From contig JAMPFT010000018.1 in the NCBI GenBank assembly GCA_023664305.1, positions 1 to 64,000 of the forward strand: a stretch of 64,000 nt of DNA, read 5' to 3'. Of the stretch, positions 45,580 through 54,751 are shown piece by piece (the stretch's first letter is position 1; the number at the start of each line of letters is the position of its first letter). The DNA comes from a bacterium (GTDB lineage Bacteria; Bacillota; Clostridia; Lachnospirales; Lachnospiraceae). Both the position numbers and the translations under genes were made by a program. Below the pieces are notes generated by a model. That model saw only the letters and a list, made by a program, of their open reading frames with translations, was not told where the DNA came from and made no database searches.

Positions 45580-46509
45580 ATGAAGACATTGGCAAAGACA
45601 AAAAACATGGACCGGAAGACGTGGCTGGAACTGCGCAGGAAAGGGATCGGCGGTTCGGATGTATCGATTATAGCAGGGGTCAACAAGTTCAAATCCGTCT
45701 TCCAGCTGTGGCTTGAAAAGACAGGGCGGGCGGAGCTGGAAGAGACGGACAGCGAGTATGCCCACTTTGGGACGGTTCTGGAACCCCTTGTGAAGAAGGA
45801 GTTCACGAGGCGGACGGGACGGAAGGTCAGGGCGAGGAACGAAATCCTGCAGAGTGAGGAGCATCCCTTTATGCTGTGCGATTTGGACGGTGTGGTCTAT
45901 GAAAATGGGGAGATGTGCATTTTCGAGGCGAAGACCGCGTCAGCCTACAAGCAGGAGGTATGGGAGCAGGGAGTCCCGGTGGAGTACATCCTGCAGGTGC
46001 AGCATTATATGGCGGTGACGGGGGCGAAGAAAGCCTATGTCGCAGCCCTGGTAGGGGGAAACCATTTTTACGCGCATACGGTCATGCGGGACGGGGAACT
46101 GATCGGGATGATCACGGCGATGGAGAAGGAGTTCTGGGAGAAAAATGTCCTTGGCGGGGTGGAGCCTGTGCCGGACGGCTCCGACGCAACCACTTCCTAC
46201 CTCAATGAAAGGTATGGGAAGTGCAACGGCCAGACCATAGAGCTGCCGGAGGAAGCTTTGGAGGTCGTGTTCCGGTATGAGGACGTCACCCAGCAGATGA
46301 AGGAGATCGAGGAGAGGAAGGAAGCTTTAGCGAACCAGCTGCGGAATTACCTGGGGGAGAACGAAGCCGGTACGGTAGGCGGGAAGGTGGTCACATGGAA
46401 GCAGCTGACCAGAAAGTACCTTGACACGAAACGGCTGGAGAAAGAGAAGCAGGACGTCTATGACGAATACCTGACGGAGAGCCGGTATCGGAGGCTTACT
46501 GTGGCCTAG
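45580..46509 (+). CDS. YqaJ-family (lambda exonuclease-like) recombination nuclease
   Basis: A 309-residue PD-(D/E)XK nuclease that chews 5' ends of double-stranded DNA to load an annealing protein. Seen: LRRKGIGGSDVSIIAG at the N-terminus, LCDLDGVVYENGEMCIFEAKTAS with the catalytic D-ExK set, and YILQVQHYMAVTG. The C-terminal ~90 residues are helical. ATG at 45580 has AGGAGGCAG upstream. It works with the Rad52-like protein two genes downstream in a Red/RecET-like pathway. Confidence 0.92.
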   Translation: MKTLAKTKNMDRKTWLELRRKGIGGSDVSIIAGVNKFKSVFQLWLEKTGRAELEETDSEYAHFGTVLEPLVKKEFTRRTGRKVRARNEILQSEEHPFMLCDLDGVVYENGEMCIFEAKTASAYKQEVWEQGVPVEYILQVQHYMAVTGAKKAYVAALVGGNHFYAHTVMRDGELIGMITAMEKEFWEKNVLGGVEPVPDGSDATTSYLNERYGKCNGQTIELPEEALEVVFRYEDVTQQMKEIEERKEALANQLRNYLGENEAGTVGGKVVTWKQLTRKYLDTKRLEKEKQDVYDEYLTESRYRRLTVA

Positions 46510-46524
46510 GAAAGGGGCGGGAAA

Positions 46525-46905
46525 GTGGAAGGGATGAAAGAGATTTTCTGCATCCGGCTCCAGAGGGAGTACCTGCAGTTCCAGGAATCCATGCTAAAGC
46601 AGGACAAGCTGGGACTGTACGGCTCCTGCTTCTGCATCAGCGTACACAGGGATATTTATGAAGTCCTTTACGGGCTGGCGGTGGAGATGCCGGAATCGGA
46701 GCTGGAGGTATTGTATGGAAAAGACAGCCTTCTGGAATGGCTGTACGAGACCTGGATGAAGACGGAGGACAGCTACTATGAGGAACTGAAGGCGCATGTG
46801 GAGGCGGAGCTCCTGCGGTTCCGGCTCCGCGTGAAGCAGGGAAAGGAGGATGGTATCGGTGGCGGAGACAAAGAAAGTAAGGCTGCTGACGGCGGAGGAG
46901 ATTGA
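46525..46905 (+). CDS. Small helical protein, possibly DUF3848
   Basis: A 126-residue protein (IRLQREYLQFQESMLKQDK ... SVHRDIYEVLYGLAVEMP ... WMKTEDSYYEELKAHVEAEL). The layout resembles DUF3848 proteins of Firmicute ICEs, but I am not certain. GTG at 46525 has AAAGGGGCG upstream; ATG at 46534 is an alternative. The last 47 bases overlap the Rad52-like gene, so the two are translated together. Confidence 0.6.
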   Translation: MEGMKEIFCIRLQREYLQFQESMLKQDKLGLYGSCFCISVHRDIYEVLYGLAVEMPESELEVLYGKDSLLEWLYETWMKTEDSYYEELKAHVEAELLRFRLRVKQGKEDGIGGGDKESKAADGGGD

Positions 46906-47758
46906 GTGCAGGATTTCGGTGGTGAACGAGAAAGGGCTGAGCCTGTTATTGTTCAAGGATGCGAGGGTTGACCAGAAGATACTGGACGAGACCTATACAC
47001 CCTTTGGATGGAGGCGCTCCCACCAGGCGATTGACGGGAACCTGTACTGCACGGTGGAGATTTGGGACGAGAGTAAAAAGCAGTGGATCGGGAAGCAGGA
47101 CGTGGGGACAATGTCTTATTCAGAGAAAGAGAAAGGGCAGGCTTCCGATTCCTTCAAGCGGGCCTGCTTCAACTGGGGAATCGGGAGGGAGCTGTACACG
47201 GCACCCTTTATCTGGATTCCGGCAGCCATGGCGAAGGTCTATCCGAAAGGGGACAGGTATGCTTCCAATGAGCATTTTGAAGTGAAGAGCATCGCCTACA
47301 ATGACAACCGGGAGATCGTGTCCCTGGAGATAACGGACTCCAAGGGGCAGATGGTGTACTCCATGCAGCAGGGTGTGAAAGGTGCGCAGTCCCAGAAACA
47401 GGGGCAGGGACGCAGCCAGAACCAAAACCGGAAGAACCTGAAGCAGGAGCAGGACACGGAGCAGACGCAGGGGCAGACCCAAGGCCTGAGCCAGAGCCGT
47501 GGGCGGAGGCCGAATCAGGAGCCGGCGCAAAGCCTGGGTGAGAAGCCGGGGCAGGAGCCTCCCATCACCAAGGCTGCAGAGGTGGTCCTTATGGCGGAAC
47601 TGAACAGGACAGGGGTTGCTTTGGAGACGGTCCTGAACCGCTACGGCCTTGAGGACATCAGCCAGATGACACAGGAGACCTATGGGAAAGCGATGTCGGC
47701 GCTGAAACAGACGAAACCCAAAACCAGAGCCGTAAACCCGGCGGATACAGCCGCGTAA
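46859..47758 (+). CDS. Rad52-like single-strand annealing protein
   Basis: A 299-residue protein. Residues ~30-165 contain FGWRRSHQAIDGNLYCTVEI, GKQDVGTMSYSEKEKGQASD and SFKRACFNWGIGRELYT, the pattern of Rad52/Sak-type phage annealing proteins. It should anneal single strands made by the YqaJ exonuclease. The centre is a Gln/Gly/Arg/Asn-rich disordered linker (residues ~175-235), then a short helical tail (AAEVVLMAELNRTGVALETVL) that may bind SSB or partners. GTG at 46859 is chosen for its spacing from AAAGGAGG; ATG at 46850 is too close. Confidence 0.82.
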   Translation: MAETKKVRLLTAEEIECRISVVNEKGLSLLLFKDARVDQKILDETYTPFGWRRSHQAIDGNLYCTVEIWDESKKQWIGKQDVGTMSYSEKEKGQASDSFKRACFNWGIGRELYTAPFIWIPAAMAKVYPKGDRYASNEHFEVKSIAYNDNREIVSLEITDSKGQMVYSMQQGVKGAQSQKQGQGRSQNQNRKNLKQEQDTEQTQGQTQGLSQSRGRRPNQEPAQSLGEKPGQEPPITKAAEVVLMAELNRTGVALETVLNRYGLEDISQMTQETYGKAMSALKQTKPKTRAVNPADTAA

Positions 47759-47839
47759 AGAAAATGCAGCCGCATAGAGAAAATACAGCTGTGGCGGACG
47801 GTTAAAATTATACTTTACATTTAAGAAGGAGCAGAGAAC

Positions 47840-48748
47840 ATGGAGATGAATGATTTTGCACAAAGGACACGCAGCGCGGTGGAAGAGAAGCTGGGCGGGG
47901 GATATGGGATAGAGGTTCGGGAAGTACGGAAGAACAACGGGCTGCTCCTGCATGGTCTGGCAATCTGGGAGCAGGGGAGCCAGGTGGTCCCAACGGTTTA
48001 TCTGGAGAATTATCTGGAAGCCTACGAAGCCGGGATCCCTTTTGAGAGGCTTGTGAAATGGATCCTTTGCGAATATACGGAAAAGAAGCCGGAGGGAAAC
48101 CCTGACATGGAATATTTCCGGCATTTCGGGGCGGTGAAAGACCGGATCTGCTACCGTCTGGTAAACCGGGAGAAGAATAAGGCTCTTCTGGAGGAAAGGC
48201 CCCACTTGGATTTCCTTGACCTGGCTATATGCTTTTATTACGATTACCGGGACAGGAAATTAGGGAAAGGGACGATTCCGATTATCCATTCCCATGTGGA
48301 GGAGTGGGGGACGAATTCATCTGAATTGTTCCGACTTGCCCAGACCAACACACCAAGGCTTTTCCCATGGGAATGCCGTGGGATGGAGGACATCTTGAAA
48401 TCCATGGAGGCGGGACCATCGGAGGATGGCAGGGAGGATTCTTATGGCCGGGGGAACCTGGTAGATATCCCCATGAAAGTCCTGACAAATGCCAGCCGGT
48501 GCTTCGGCGCGGCCTGTATCCTTTATCCGGGTGTATTGGGGCAGGTCGCGGAAAAAGAAGGGAAAAACCTGTTTATTCTCCCCAGCTCCATCCACGAAAC
48601 GATCCTCCTGCCGGATGATGGAGGCGACACCGACGGACTGAAAAATATCATATCCTGTGTAAACCGGACAACGGTTGCCCCGGAGGATGTGCTTTCTGAC
48701 AGCCTCTATTATTATGACCGCTCTGAAAAGGAAATCAGGGTGCTTTAG
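47840..48748 (+). CDS. DUF5688 family protein
   Basis: A 302-residue cytoplasmic protein. TVYLENYLEAYEAGIPFERLVKWI, the C-terminal GAACILYPGVLGQVAEKEGK and LFILPSSIHETILLP are the segments I associate with DUF5688, a family common in Lachnospiraceae and Ruminococcaceae mobile DNA. No function is known. AAGGAGCAGAG precedes the ATG at 47840; ATG 47846 is also possible. The last gene of the recombination block. Confidence 0.8.
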   Translation: MEMNDFAQRTRSAVEEKLGGGYGIEVREVRKNNGLLLHGLAIWEQGSQVVPTVYLENYLEAYEAGIPFERLVKWILCEYTEKKPEGNPDMEYFRHFGAVKDRICYRLVNREKNKALLEERPHLDFLDLAICFYYDYRDRKLGKGTIPIIHSHVEEWGTNSSELFRLAQTNTPRLFPWECRGMEDILKSMEAGPSEDGREDSYGRGNLVDIPMKVLTNASRCFGAACILYPGVLGQVAEKEGKNLFILPSSIHETILLPDDGGDTDGLKNIISCVNRTTVAPEDVLSDSLYYYDRSEKEIRVL

Positions 48749-48920
48749 GGGAGACGGCTTTCGGGGCTGCAGCCTGGAACCAGTGTAGTATAGGGGATAT
48801 CCGCAGAAAGCTGCAATGCGTTCCTGTACGGCATCTTTTCAGGAGGGAAGCCTGCATAAGGCATGGGAGGCAATGCTTTACAGCCCGGCGGAAATCTTGG
48901 AACGGAAGGAGGGAGCCGGG

Positions 48921-49115
48921 ATGGAGTTAAGGAATCTTGATAAAATCCAGGAAGCGAGGGAGATCGCTGACGGCATCAGGGACAGCCTCATTTATCTGGG
49001 CAGCTCAGACACCAGGCAGATACCGAATACGGTATGCGTGGTGCTGGAAGTGGCGCTGGATAAGGTGCTGGCGCTGCTGGACGGAGTGATTTCGGATGTG
49101 GAAGGCGAAGGGTGA
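48921..49115 (+). CDS. Small helical hypothetical protein
   Basis: A 64-residue product (MELRNLDKIQEAREIADGIR ... VVLEVALDKVLALLDGVISD) predicted to be all-helical and acidic. AAGGAGGGAG precedes the ATG at 48921; the frame opens earlier at 48816. No family is recognised, but such small proteins often sit in ICE accessory blocks. Confidence 0.5.
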   Translation: MELRNLDKIQEAREIADGIRDSLIYLGSSDTRQIPNTVCVVLEVALDKVLALLDGVISDVEGEG

Positions 49116-49160
49116 GACCATGAGCTACACCAGAGATTGAATATCCATGGAAAAAGCGGC

Positions 49161-49186
49161 AAAGGACAGGTTCAAATCTGTCCTTT
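49161..49186. terminator. Hairpin, possible bidirectional terminator
   Basis: AAAGGACAG (49161-49169) and CTGTCCTTT (49178-49186) form a perfect 9-bp stem with an 8-base loop, between convergent genes. On the minus strand CTTTTT follows 7 bases later. Confidence 0.5.
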
Positions 49187-49246
49187 GTCGTGACATTATT
49201 ATAGTATAACTGCGGTATCAGGTAGGGGCGCAATGAAAAGGGTAAT

Positions 49247-50323
49247 TCAGAAAAACTGTTCCCAGGAAGAGACACCGGGATAAATCGGGTTGCTGTATCT
49301 TATCGGAACAGGAATAGGGCTGCATCCAAGTTCATCATATTTTTTTAGAAGAGAATTCCAGTCATATCTTGAAAGGCCGAGGTCTTCTAACAGGTTTTGG
49401 TTTGAATGTCTGGCAAAATAGAAAGAAACTTGCAGCATTTTTTCTTTGACGGAATCCTTGTATTTTGAGGCGATAATCTTTTCGCGCACAGAGTCATATG
49501 GGAAAAAATCCCGTTGCCCTACCATCTTGGCCAGCATTTTAGGTATTTCATGATATGCGATGGTGGGACATTTTGCAAGAAAATTATCAATAGAACATTC
49601 CGGATAAGGAATATGGTATTTTTCAGCAAGCCTGGATAATTTATCTCCATATGCTCGTAATTCCACCCGCACTATTCCGGAGGCTTCTTCTGGATTGCTT
49701 ATTTTGCGGTTTAGCATTTCTTTATATTTAAGGTATATTTGAAATTCGTAAGACTTACATTTTAATAAAAACGATTCCTTATACGCAACCTTTCTGTGTT
49801 GAAGAGAATCCCTGTATTTATATTCATGTAGATTTTTGCGTGGAATACCCAATTTCAACAGATTTATATATTCTTGGGCAGAATGCTGATTATTGAAGGC
49901 GAGATCTATGCAAAAGTCTACACGTCCCAATTTTAAAACCGTCAGCAGACGTTTTCCGATGATTTTTCGGATATCACGCATCATGTTATGGACTGCGGAT
50001 TCGATGTCAGCGGGACTGATAATGCGGCAATTTGAGTTGGGTAAGCAAGTATGTGTATTATAAAGATTGATTATAAAGTAAATCGTGTATCGCAAATTGA
50101 TTTCGTTTATATCGTCTTTAATATTGACAAGCTCGATAGAATTAAATCCATAGTAAGGAAGTTTGCGAAAAATTAAAGAATCTTTTGTAATACCTTTTTT
50201 CGTTTTATATGGTTTAGGCTGTATAGAACAGTCCAAAGTAAATAATGTATCTTTTATAGAGATATAATCTGTATAAGTCAGTCTGCAATATAACCGTATT
50301 GTATGAACTGAATAGTTTATCAT
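49247..50323 (-). CDS. AT-rich protein of unknown function, perhaps a replication initiator
   Basis: A 358-residue protein from DNA much more AT-rich than its neighbours, on the opposite strand. Blocks such as LKLGRVDFCIDLAFNN and GIVRVELRAYGDKLSRL are reminiscent of phage/plasmid rolling-circle replication proteins (gene II/X type), yet no clear HUH or catalytic tyrosine motif can be seen. It might be a Rep relative or an unrelated cargo gene. AAAGGAGAT precedes the ATG. An intergenic region with hairpins lies upstream. Confidence 0.45.
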   Translation of the reverse strand: MINYSVHTIRLYCRLTYTDYISIKDTLFTLDCSIQPKPYKTKKGITKDSLIFRKLPYYGFNSIELVNIKDDINEINLRYTIYFIINLYNTHTCLPNSNCRIISPADIESAVHNMMRDIRKIIGKRLLTVLKLGRVDFCIDLAFNNQHSAQEYINLLKLGIPRKNLHEYKYRDSLQHRKVAYKESFLLKCKSYEFQIYLKYKEMLNRKISNPEEASGIVRVELRAYGDKLSRLAEKYHIPYPECSIDNFLAKCPTIAYHEIPKMLAKMVGQRDFFPYDSVREKIIASKYKDSVKEKMLQVSFYFARHSNQNLLEDLGLSRYDWNSLLKKYDELGCSPIPVPIRYSNPIYPGVSSWEQFF

Positions 50324-50466
50324 AAAAATCTCCTTTCAGTATTTTCTATTAGCGCAATGTTGTTTTTGAAATTTGTTTCTATATTCAAGTATTTTCCAGA
50401 AGATAAGTTGAAAATCATTTAAAAAATTTTAAAAAAAAGCTACATACTTATAGCTGGTGATTGGTT

Positions 50467-50499
50467 GAAAGGCTTCCCTGAATATAGGTGAAGCCTTTC
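50467..50499. other. Hairpin in the AT-rich intergenic region
   Basis: GAAAGGCTTC (50467-50476) pairs perfectly with GAAGCCTTTC (50490-50499), loop of 13 bases. No T-run on either side. Confidence 0.55.
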
Positions 50500-50592
50500 T
50501 GCTTGTTGGTGACGGTGTGATAGATTGTGATTGTCTATAAGGAGATGGGGGAGCCGTTGTGAGGGGGACGAATTAAAAAACGTAGAAAAATG

Positions 50593-50629
50593 AAAATACC
50601 ACCTTTTTGGGTGGTATAGGTGGTATTTT
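50593..50629. other. Alternative-pairing hairpin with GGTGGTAT repeats
   Basis: AAAATACCACC (50593-50603) can pair either with GGTGGTAT at 50610-50617 or, over 11 bp, with GGTGGTATTTT at 50619-50629. Shorter GGTGATTTTGGTGGA repeats follow. The rest of 50324-50677 shows no gene. Possibly an origin or transfer-related structure or terminator for the flanking minus-strand genes. Confidence 0.55.
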
Positions 50630-50677
50630 CAGGTGATTTTGGTGGAAATGTTGAATAATCCCCTCAAAAATTTGGAA

Positions 50678-52231
50678 TTATACTTTTGATGTTGCAACAT
50701 ATTTAGAACGACCAGTATACTTTAAATTGAAGGTGTCACAAATAATATTTAGCTCATTGGTAAATGAAACAACATCGTCATGCATATTATTTTGCTTGTA
50801 CTTTTCTAATAATTCTTTTGCCTTTTCCTTCCATTTATTAAGCAGTTCTGTTTCGACCTTTTGTTGTCTAAAGAAATTTATATATACTGTATATGTATGA
50901 TCAACAGGTCTTTGTGATTCGCGATATTTTTTGTTATAGATATTTTTGCTTGAACTACAATCATTACAGTATTTTTGTTTTCGGCTATTGGAGGTAAAAT
51001 AATTATTGCAGTTTGGAGAAGCACATTTTCTTATAATTACCCTGTTTTTTACAAGTTCGAGAATCTCTATGTATATTAATTGTTCAAAAGAATATACGAC
51101 ACCTAGCTCTTGGTGAAAGATGGAATCTTTTTCAGAAGGTATCCATGTATCTAAGGCCTCCTGGATCTTTTTGAAAGCAGACATATTTTTTTCGGGGTCC
51201 GATAAATAATCCGGAAATGTATCATTCGCGTCGATTGTACAGCGGTCAAATAATTTATCAACTTCAAAAAATTCGCTTGAAACAGTTGCGGTCATGTTTT
51301 CAGTAAGAAACTCGTAGAGTGTATGAGGATGATTATATAAGGTTAGATCTTCTAAGATTCTCGCAATATGCGGATTTTGTCTTAAAAATAAGCAGTATGC
51401 TTGTGCAGAGGAAATGTTTTTCATATACATAAACAATTCGGAAAAACTGTGTATATAGCTGCCCCATAATGTAGATCGTAAACGATATAGTGATGAAAAA
51501 ATATGACCTGTAGGTGCCTTGTCATATTCATGCGGATTCATTTTGATGTCTTTAATTGTATCGATAATACACTTTTGAGGAAGATCAGAAGAATACTCTT
51601 TTGATGAAATCAAATAAAAATTCCACATGTTTTTGCAATGTTTTTTGCAGTCGTAATGATAATTGGAAAGCGGACATTCGACTTTCTGACTTTTAATTTT
51701 AAAAAGTATTAGGGGTAGAAATATTTTTTCAAACAATTCATAAGTTTTTCCAATGATAGATTCAACAGAAAGATTTTCTGACACAAAAGCAGCTATATTA
51801 TATGGATAAAGTTTTTTAAAATAATTGAGCAAACGCTTTTCTACGTATTCTATGGAATTTCTGAAACTAAAATTGGATGGATTAAAAAAAGTATGAAGAG
51901 CTGTAATATCTTCAATAAGTTGCTGGATTAATGTATTGGCCAAATCTTTAGAATCGTTAGCTGCAGCAATTATGTATTTTTGCGCGGTTTTCTCATATAT
52001 GTCTAGTTGTGTATTAAGTGAGTTTGCCAGCAACAATAAATCCGTATGCGCATTTGTAATTGTATATGCGGTTGAATAGTTTTCACTATTATAATGAGAT
52101 TTTGCTTTGATATGTATTATAGTTTCAGTGATTTTTCCTTCATTAGTATCTCTGCTATTTTTAAATTCCTTGATATAGTAATATTTATGCGGATGCTTTA
52201 TTTGATCTATGAACATTTCTTCGGTAGTCAT
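50678..52231 (-). CDS. AT-rich protein with a C-terminal zinc-binding motif, DUF6076-like
   Basis: A 517-residue cytoplasmic protein from AT-rich DNA. The mostly helical N-terminal 390 residues are followed by CASPNCNNYFTSNSRKQKYC plus NDC, a four-Cys zinc knuckle, and a basic helical tail (NKKYRESQRPV). The C-terminal arrangement resembles DUF6076/CGNR-type proteins in Firmicutes. No function is known. It is divergent from the ATPase gene to the right and likely a cargo gene of the element. Confidence 0.55.
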   Translation of the reverse strand: MTTEEMFIDQIKHPHKYYYIKEFKNSRDTNEGKITETIIHIKAKSHYNSENYSTAYTITNAHTDLLLLANSLNTQLDIYEKTAQKYIIAAANDSKDLANTLIQQLIEDITALHTFFNPSNFSFRNSIEYVEKRLLNYFKKLYPYNIAAFVSENLSVESIIGKTYELFEKIFLPLILFKIKSQKVECPLSNYHYDCKKHCKNMWNFYLISSKEYSSDLPQKCIIDTIKDIKMNPHEYDKAPTGHIFSSLYRLRSTLWGSYIHSFSELFMYMKNISSAQAYCLFLRQNPHIARILEDLTLYNHPHTLYEFLTENMTATVSSEFFEVDKLFDRCTIDANDTFPDYLSDPEKNMSAFKKIQEALDTWIPSEKDSIFHQELGVVYSFEQLIYIEILELVKNRVIIRKCASPNCNNYFTSNSRKQKYCNDCSSSKNIYNKKYRESQRPVDHTYTVYINFFRQQKVETELLNKWKEKAKELLEKYKQNNMHDDVVSFTNELNIICDTFNLKYTGRSKYVATSKV

Positions 52232-52447
52232 TTTAATAATTCTCCTTAAGTTTACTTTAAGGTATTATAGCAAGAAAGGCATAGATAGTAAATAGGAAAT
52301 GAGAGAGATATTTCGCAATATTTAAAAAATGAGAGATTTGTTCAAAGGTGATATTTTAGTAAATCTGGAAATAGAAAAAAGGGTAGCAATGCTGTATATT
52401 TGATAAGGAAAATAACCACAGGTTGTGGAGAAAGGAGAAACGCTTTT

Positions 52448-52561
52448 ATGATAGCAAACCAAATTCATGTTTGGTGCGTCATGCGCAAAAAGGCTTCGGT
52501 AATTCCACGGAAAGGAGGTGGACGCAATGGACGAGCGGATAAGGCTGCCGGATGGATTTGA
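52448..52561 (+). CDS. Possible 37-codon leader ORF overlapping the ATPase gene start
   Basis: ATG at 52448 follows AAAGGAGAAACG at good spacing, and the frame ends at TGA 52559-52561, 35 bases inside the downstream gene. The peptide (MIANQIHVWCVMRKKASVIP...) matches no family I know. It may only couple translation or be chance. Confidence 0.25.
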   Translation: MIANQIHVWCVMRKKASVIPRKGGGRNGRADKAAGWI

Positions 52562-54209
52562 GGTCATTGGAGACAAACTCTGTAGGGTTCTATCCAATAA
52601 TAAGAACAAAGCCATTACTAACGCAACGGTAAAGGCGGTGAACCGCAAAGATATGGTAGACCGCATTAAAGGACAAAAGAGCTCGCTTGTAACTATCGAA
52701 TTCGATATCCTCGGTTCGGGGATAGGAGTACAAAGGACATATGAGGTAAGCCAAATCCGCTCGGGGAAATTTATGGATGACCTGCCGGATCAGGTCATCA
52801 TAGAGCCCGGCGGTGCGCCAAAAGCTAAGGAAGTCTTTTGCTGGTGCATTCAGCAGGATATGCTGGAGCTGCAGCCGGAGGAAGAGGTCAGACATCCGTT
52901 TGGCTGGGACGAAAAGAATTTTTTCGTGCAGAACAAACGAGTTGAGGTGCCGGAGGATAAGGGATATGGAATTGCTGCGGAAGCGTCGGTATTGCTCAGA
53001 TTCGGGTCGGATGCCTTGAATGCGGTGTTTCTGGGAAGCATCCACGGACCATTAATCGGTTTTCTGGCGGATGCAGGAATCCGGCACAACTTTGCGACAG
53101 ACATATCCGGGGTAAGCGGGATAGGAAAAACAGAGCTCACCGAGCTGGGAGTCAATGGTGTGACGGGAATATCCTTTGCACTGGCTTCCAACAGAAAAGA
53201 CCTGTTAAAAAAGATGGGAGAGTTAAAAGACGTCACTCTTGTCCTGGATGATTACAATAAGGCAGAGTCTGGCAGGACGAAAGAACGTGTCCAGCAAACT
53301 GTGTCAGAGCTTATCCAGGGGACATGCAACACAGCCGGGCTGCTTATAGACGGGAGTGTTCAAGGGTGCTCGGCACATGTGATTATAAACAGAGAGGAGA
53401 TCTTTAAGAACCCCTCCACCATAAACAGAACCTTTTGGGTGAAGATGGAGGAGAGTCTTCCTCTGGGACAATACAACAAGATGAAAGACTTTAGCGGCAG
53501 GGGTATGGGGCTCTTTATATATTCCCTTATCCGCTTTGTTGAAGATGACTATGATATGCTGGCTGAAAAAGCGGGGGCTGATTACAGGATGTTCCTGGAT
53601 GATGCCAGAAAAAAGTACGAGAACAGGATTGCCAATACCATTGCCGTCCAAATGGTGCTGAAAAAAATAATCATTTCCTATTACAGACACATGGGATTTG
53701 ATGACCGGCACATTCAGCAGATGGATAACGCATTGGAAAATACCATAAACAGAGTAGGCCGTGAGATGCGTGGGCAAATAAAGTCTTTGAGAGAGGAGGG
53801 TAAAAGCATGGTAGCGTTGCCGCGATTAGCCGGACTGATTCGCTGTATAGATAATGGATATGAGTTATCTAAGAATGAGAAAAAGTATTGGAAAGAAAAG
53901 AATGAAGCAGAGCGGCCCCAAAAGATCGGCTTTTGCGTCAGGGAAGGGTACTTGAGCTTTGACATGGAGTCGATGCTGGAGCTGCTTAATAATGGAGCGG
54001 GGGTCGGCGAGGGGATATCCAAGCATGTACTTTCTAAGGAACTGAAAAAGTATGGACTGGCTTTCGTGGATAGCGAAGGCAAGCTGTGTACCCGGATGGG
54101 TACAACAAGAAGGATGTATCATGTGCGGGTTGAGCGTCTTTTGGAACTTTGCGGAGAGGCAGACGAACTGAACAAGTATACTACCCTGAGTTATTTTTCC
54201 GGCAAATAA
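52527..54209 (+). CDS. P-loop ATPase of the DUF927/replication type
   Basis: A 560-residue protein. Walker A is GVSGIGKT (residues 195-202), Walker B VTLVLDDYN near residue 235. The upstream block FLADAGIRHNFATDISGVSG and downstream EIFKNPSTINRTFWVKMEE match DUF927-like superfamily-3 helicase/ATPases that sit beside primases in phages and plasmids. The N-terminal 190 residues could be a recognition part. ATG at 52527 is fixed by AAAGGAGGTGG. It most likely serves replication or mobilization of the element; no separate primase gene is seen. Confidence 0.7.
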   Translation: MDERIRLPDGFEVIGDKLCRVLSNNKNKAITNATVKAVNRKDMVDRIKGQKSSLVTIEFDILGSGIGVQRTYEVSQIRSGKFMDDLPDQVIIEPGGAPKAKEVFCWCIQQDMLELQPEEEVRHPFGWDEKNFFVQNKRVEVPEDKGYGIAAEASVLLRFGSDALNAVFLGSIHGPLIGFLADAGIRHNFATDISGVSGIGKTELTELGVNGVTGISFALASNRKDLLKKMGELKDVTLVLDDYNKAESGRTKERVQQTVSELIQGTCNTAGLLIDGSVQGCSAHVIINREEIFKNPSTINRTFWVKMEESLPLGQYNKMKDFSGRGMGLFIYSLIRFVEDDYDMLAEKAGADYRMFLDDARKKYENRIANTIAVQMVLKKIIISYYRHMGFDDRHIQQMDNALENTINRVGREMRGQIKSLREEGKSMVALPRLAGLIRCIDNGYELSKNEKKYWKEKNEAERPQKIGFCVREGYLSFDMESMLELLNNGAGVGEGISKHVLSKELKKYGLAFVDSEGKLCTRMGTTRRMYHVRVERLLELCGEADELNKYTTLSYFSGK

Positions 54210-54519
54210 TGGGGAGCGGCTACATTGTGGGAATCACAGCAGAGGAGTCCTCACAGCATGGCCGAAATCCCGACAAAAACAGACACACATTATCCTACTG
54301 GAACAATATCTGGAAGCAGTAGAAATGGCGAGGAAGCAACCATGCCATATTGCGGATGGAAAAGCCGGTTGGATATTATCAGTGTCGCGTAAGGTACAAA
54401 AGACAAAATCTAAAACCACTCTATTATCTAAAAAGAAAAAATTCTGGTAAATATCCTAATGATACCCACATCAATATACTGCTTTCAGAAAACAGGTCAA
54501 ACAGGAAGGAGGACAAGCA
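54210..54519 (+). other. Gap between the ATPase and excisionase genes
   Basis: About 310 bases with no convincing gene. A 61-codon frame at 54350-54535 lacks a ribosome binding site and family resemblance. No strong hairpin or promoter was found. Confidence 0.5.
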
Positions 54520-54702
54520 ATGGGCTTACTTTTGACAACGCGGGAGCTGCAGCAGAAGCTTGGGGTCAGCAGGGACAGGTCGTATGCGCTGATGCACGCA
54601 GCTGCATTTCCATCGATCAAGCTTGGCGGGAGATATTATGTCGAGGAGAGCAAGCTGAAAGCATGGCTGGAGCGATATGCCTATAAGTCGTTTGCGCTGT
54701 AG
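54520..54702 (+). CDS. xis: Excisionase-like HTH protein (Xis)
   Basis: A 60-residue helix-turn-helix_17 protein: LLTTRELQQKLGVSRDRSYA ... IKLGGRYYVEESKLKAWLERY. Directly upstream of the integrase gene, so it is the likely directionality factor that favours excision. GAAGGAGGAC precedes the ATG. Confidence 0.88.
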   Translation: MGLLLTTRELQQKLGVSRDRSYALMHAAAFPSIKLGGRYYVEESKLKAWLERYAYKSFAL

Positions 54703-54714
54703 CCAGAGAATTTG

Positions 54715-54751
54715 TTCCTGCCAAGGCAAAATGCCCTGGCAGGAATCTTTT
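54715..54751 (+). promoter_or_regulatory. Terminator-like hairpin in the integrase leader
   Basis: TTCCTGCCA (54715-54723) and TGGCAGGAA (54737-54745) are perfectly paired and followed by TCTTTTT, which runs into the integrase ribosome binding site (AGGAGGG). It could reduce transcription from xis into int. Confidence 0.75.

Noticed and set aside
49161..49186. GGTTCAAATC hairpin considered as a tRNA T arm
   Set aside because: The stem is a simple 9-bp palindrome with an 8-base loop, and no D arm, anticodon arm or acceptor stem surrounds it.
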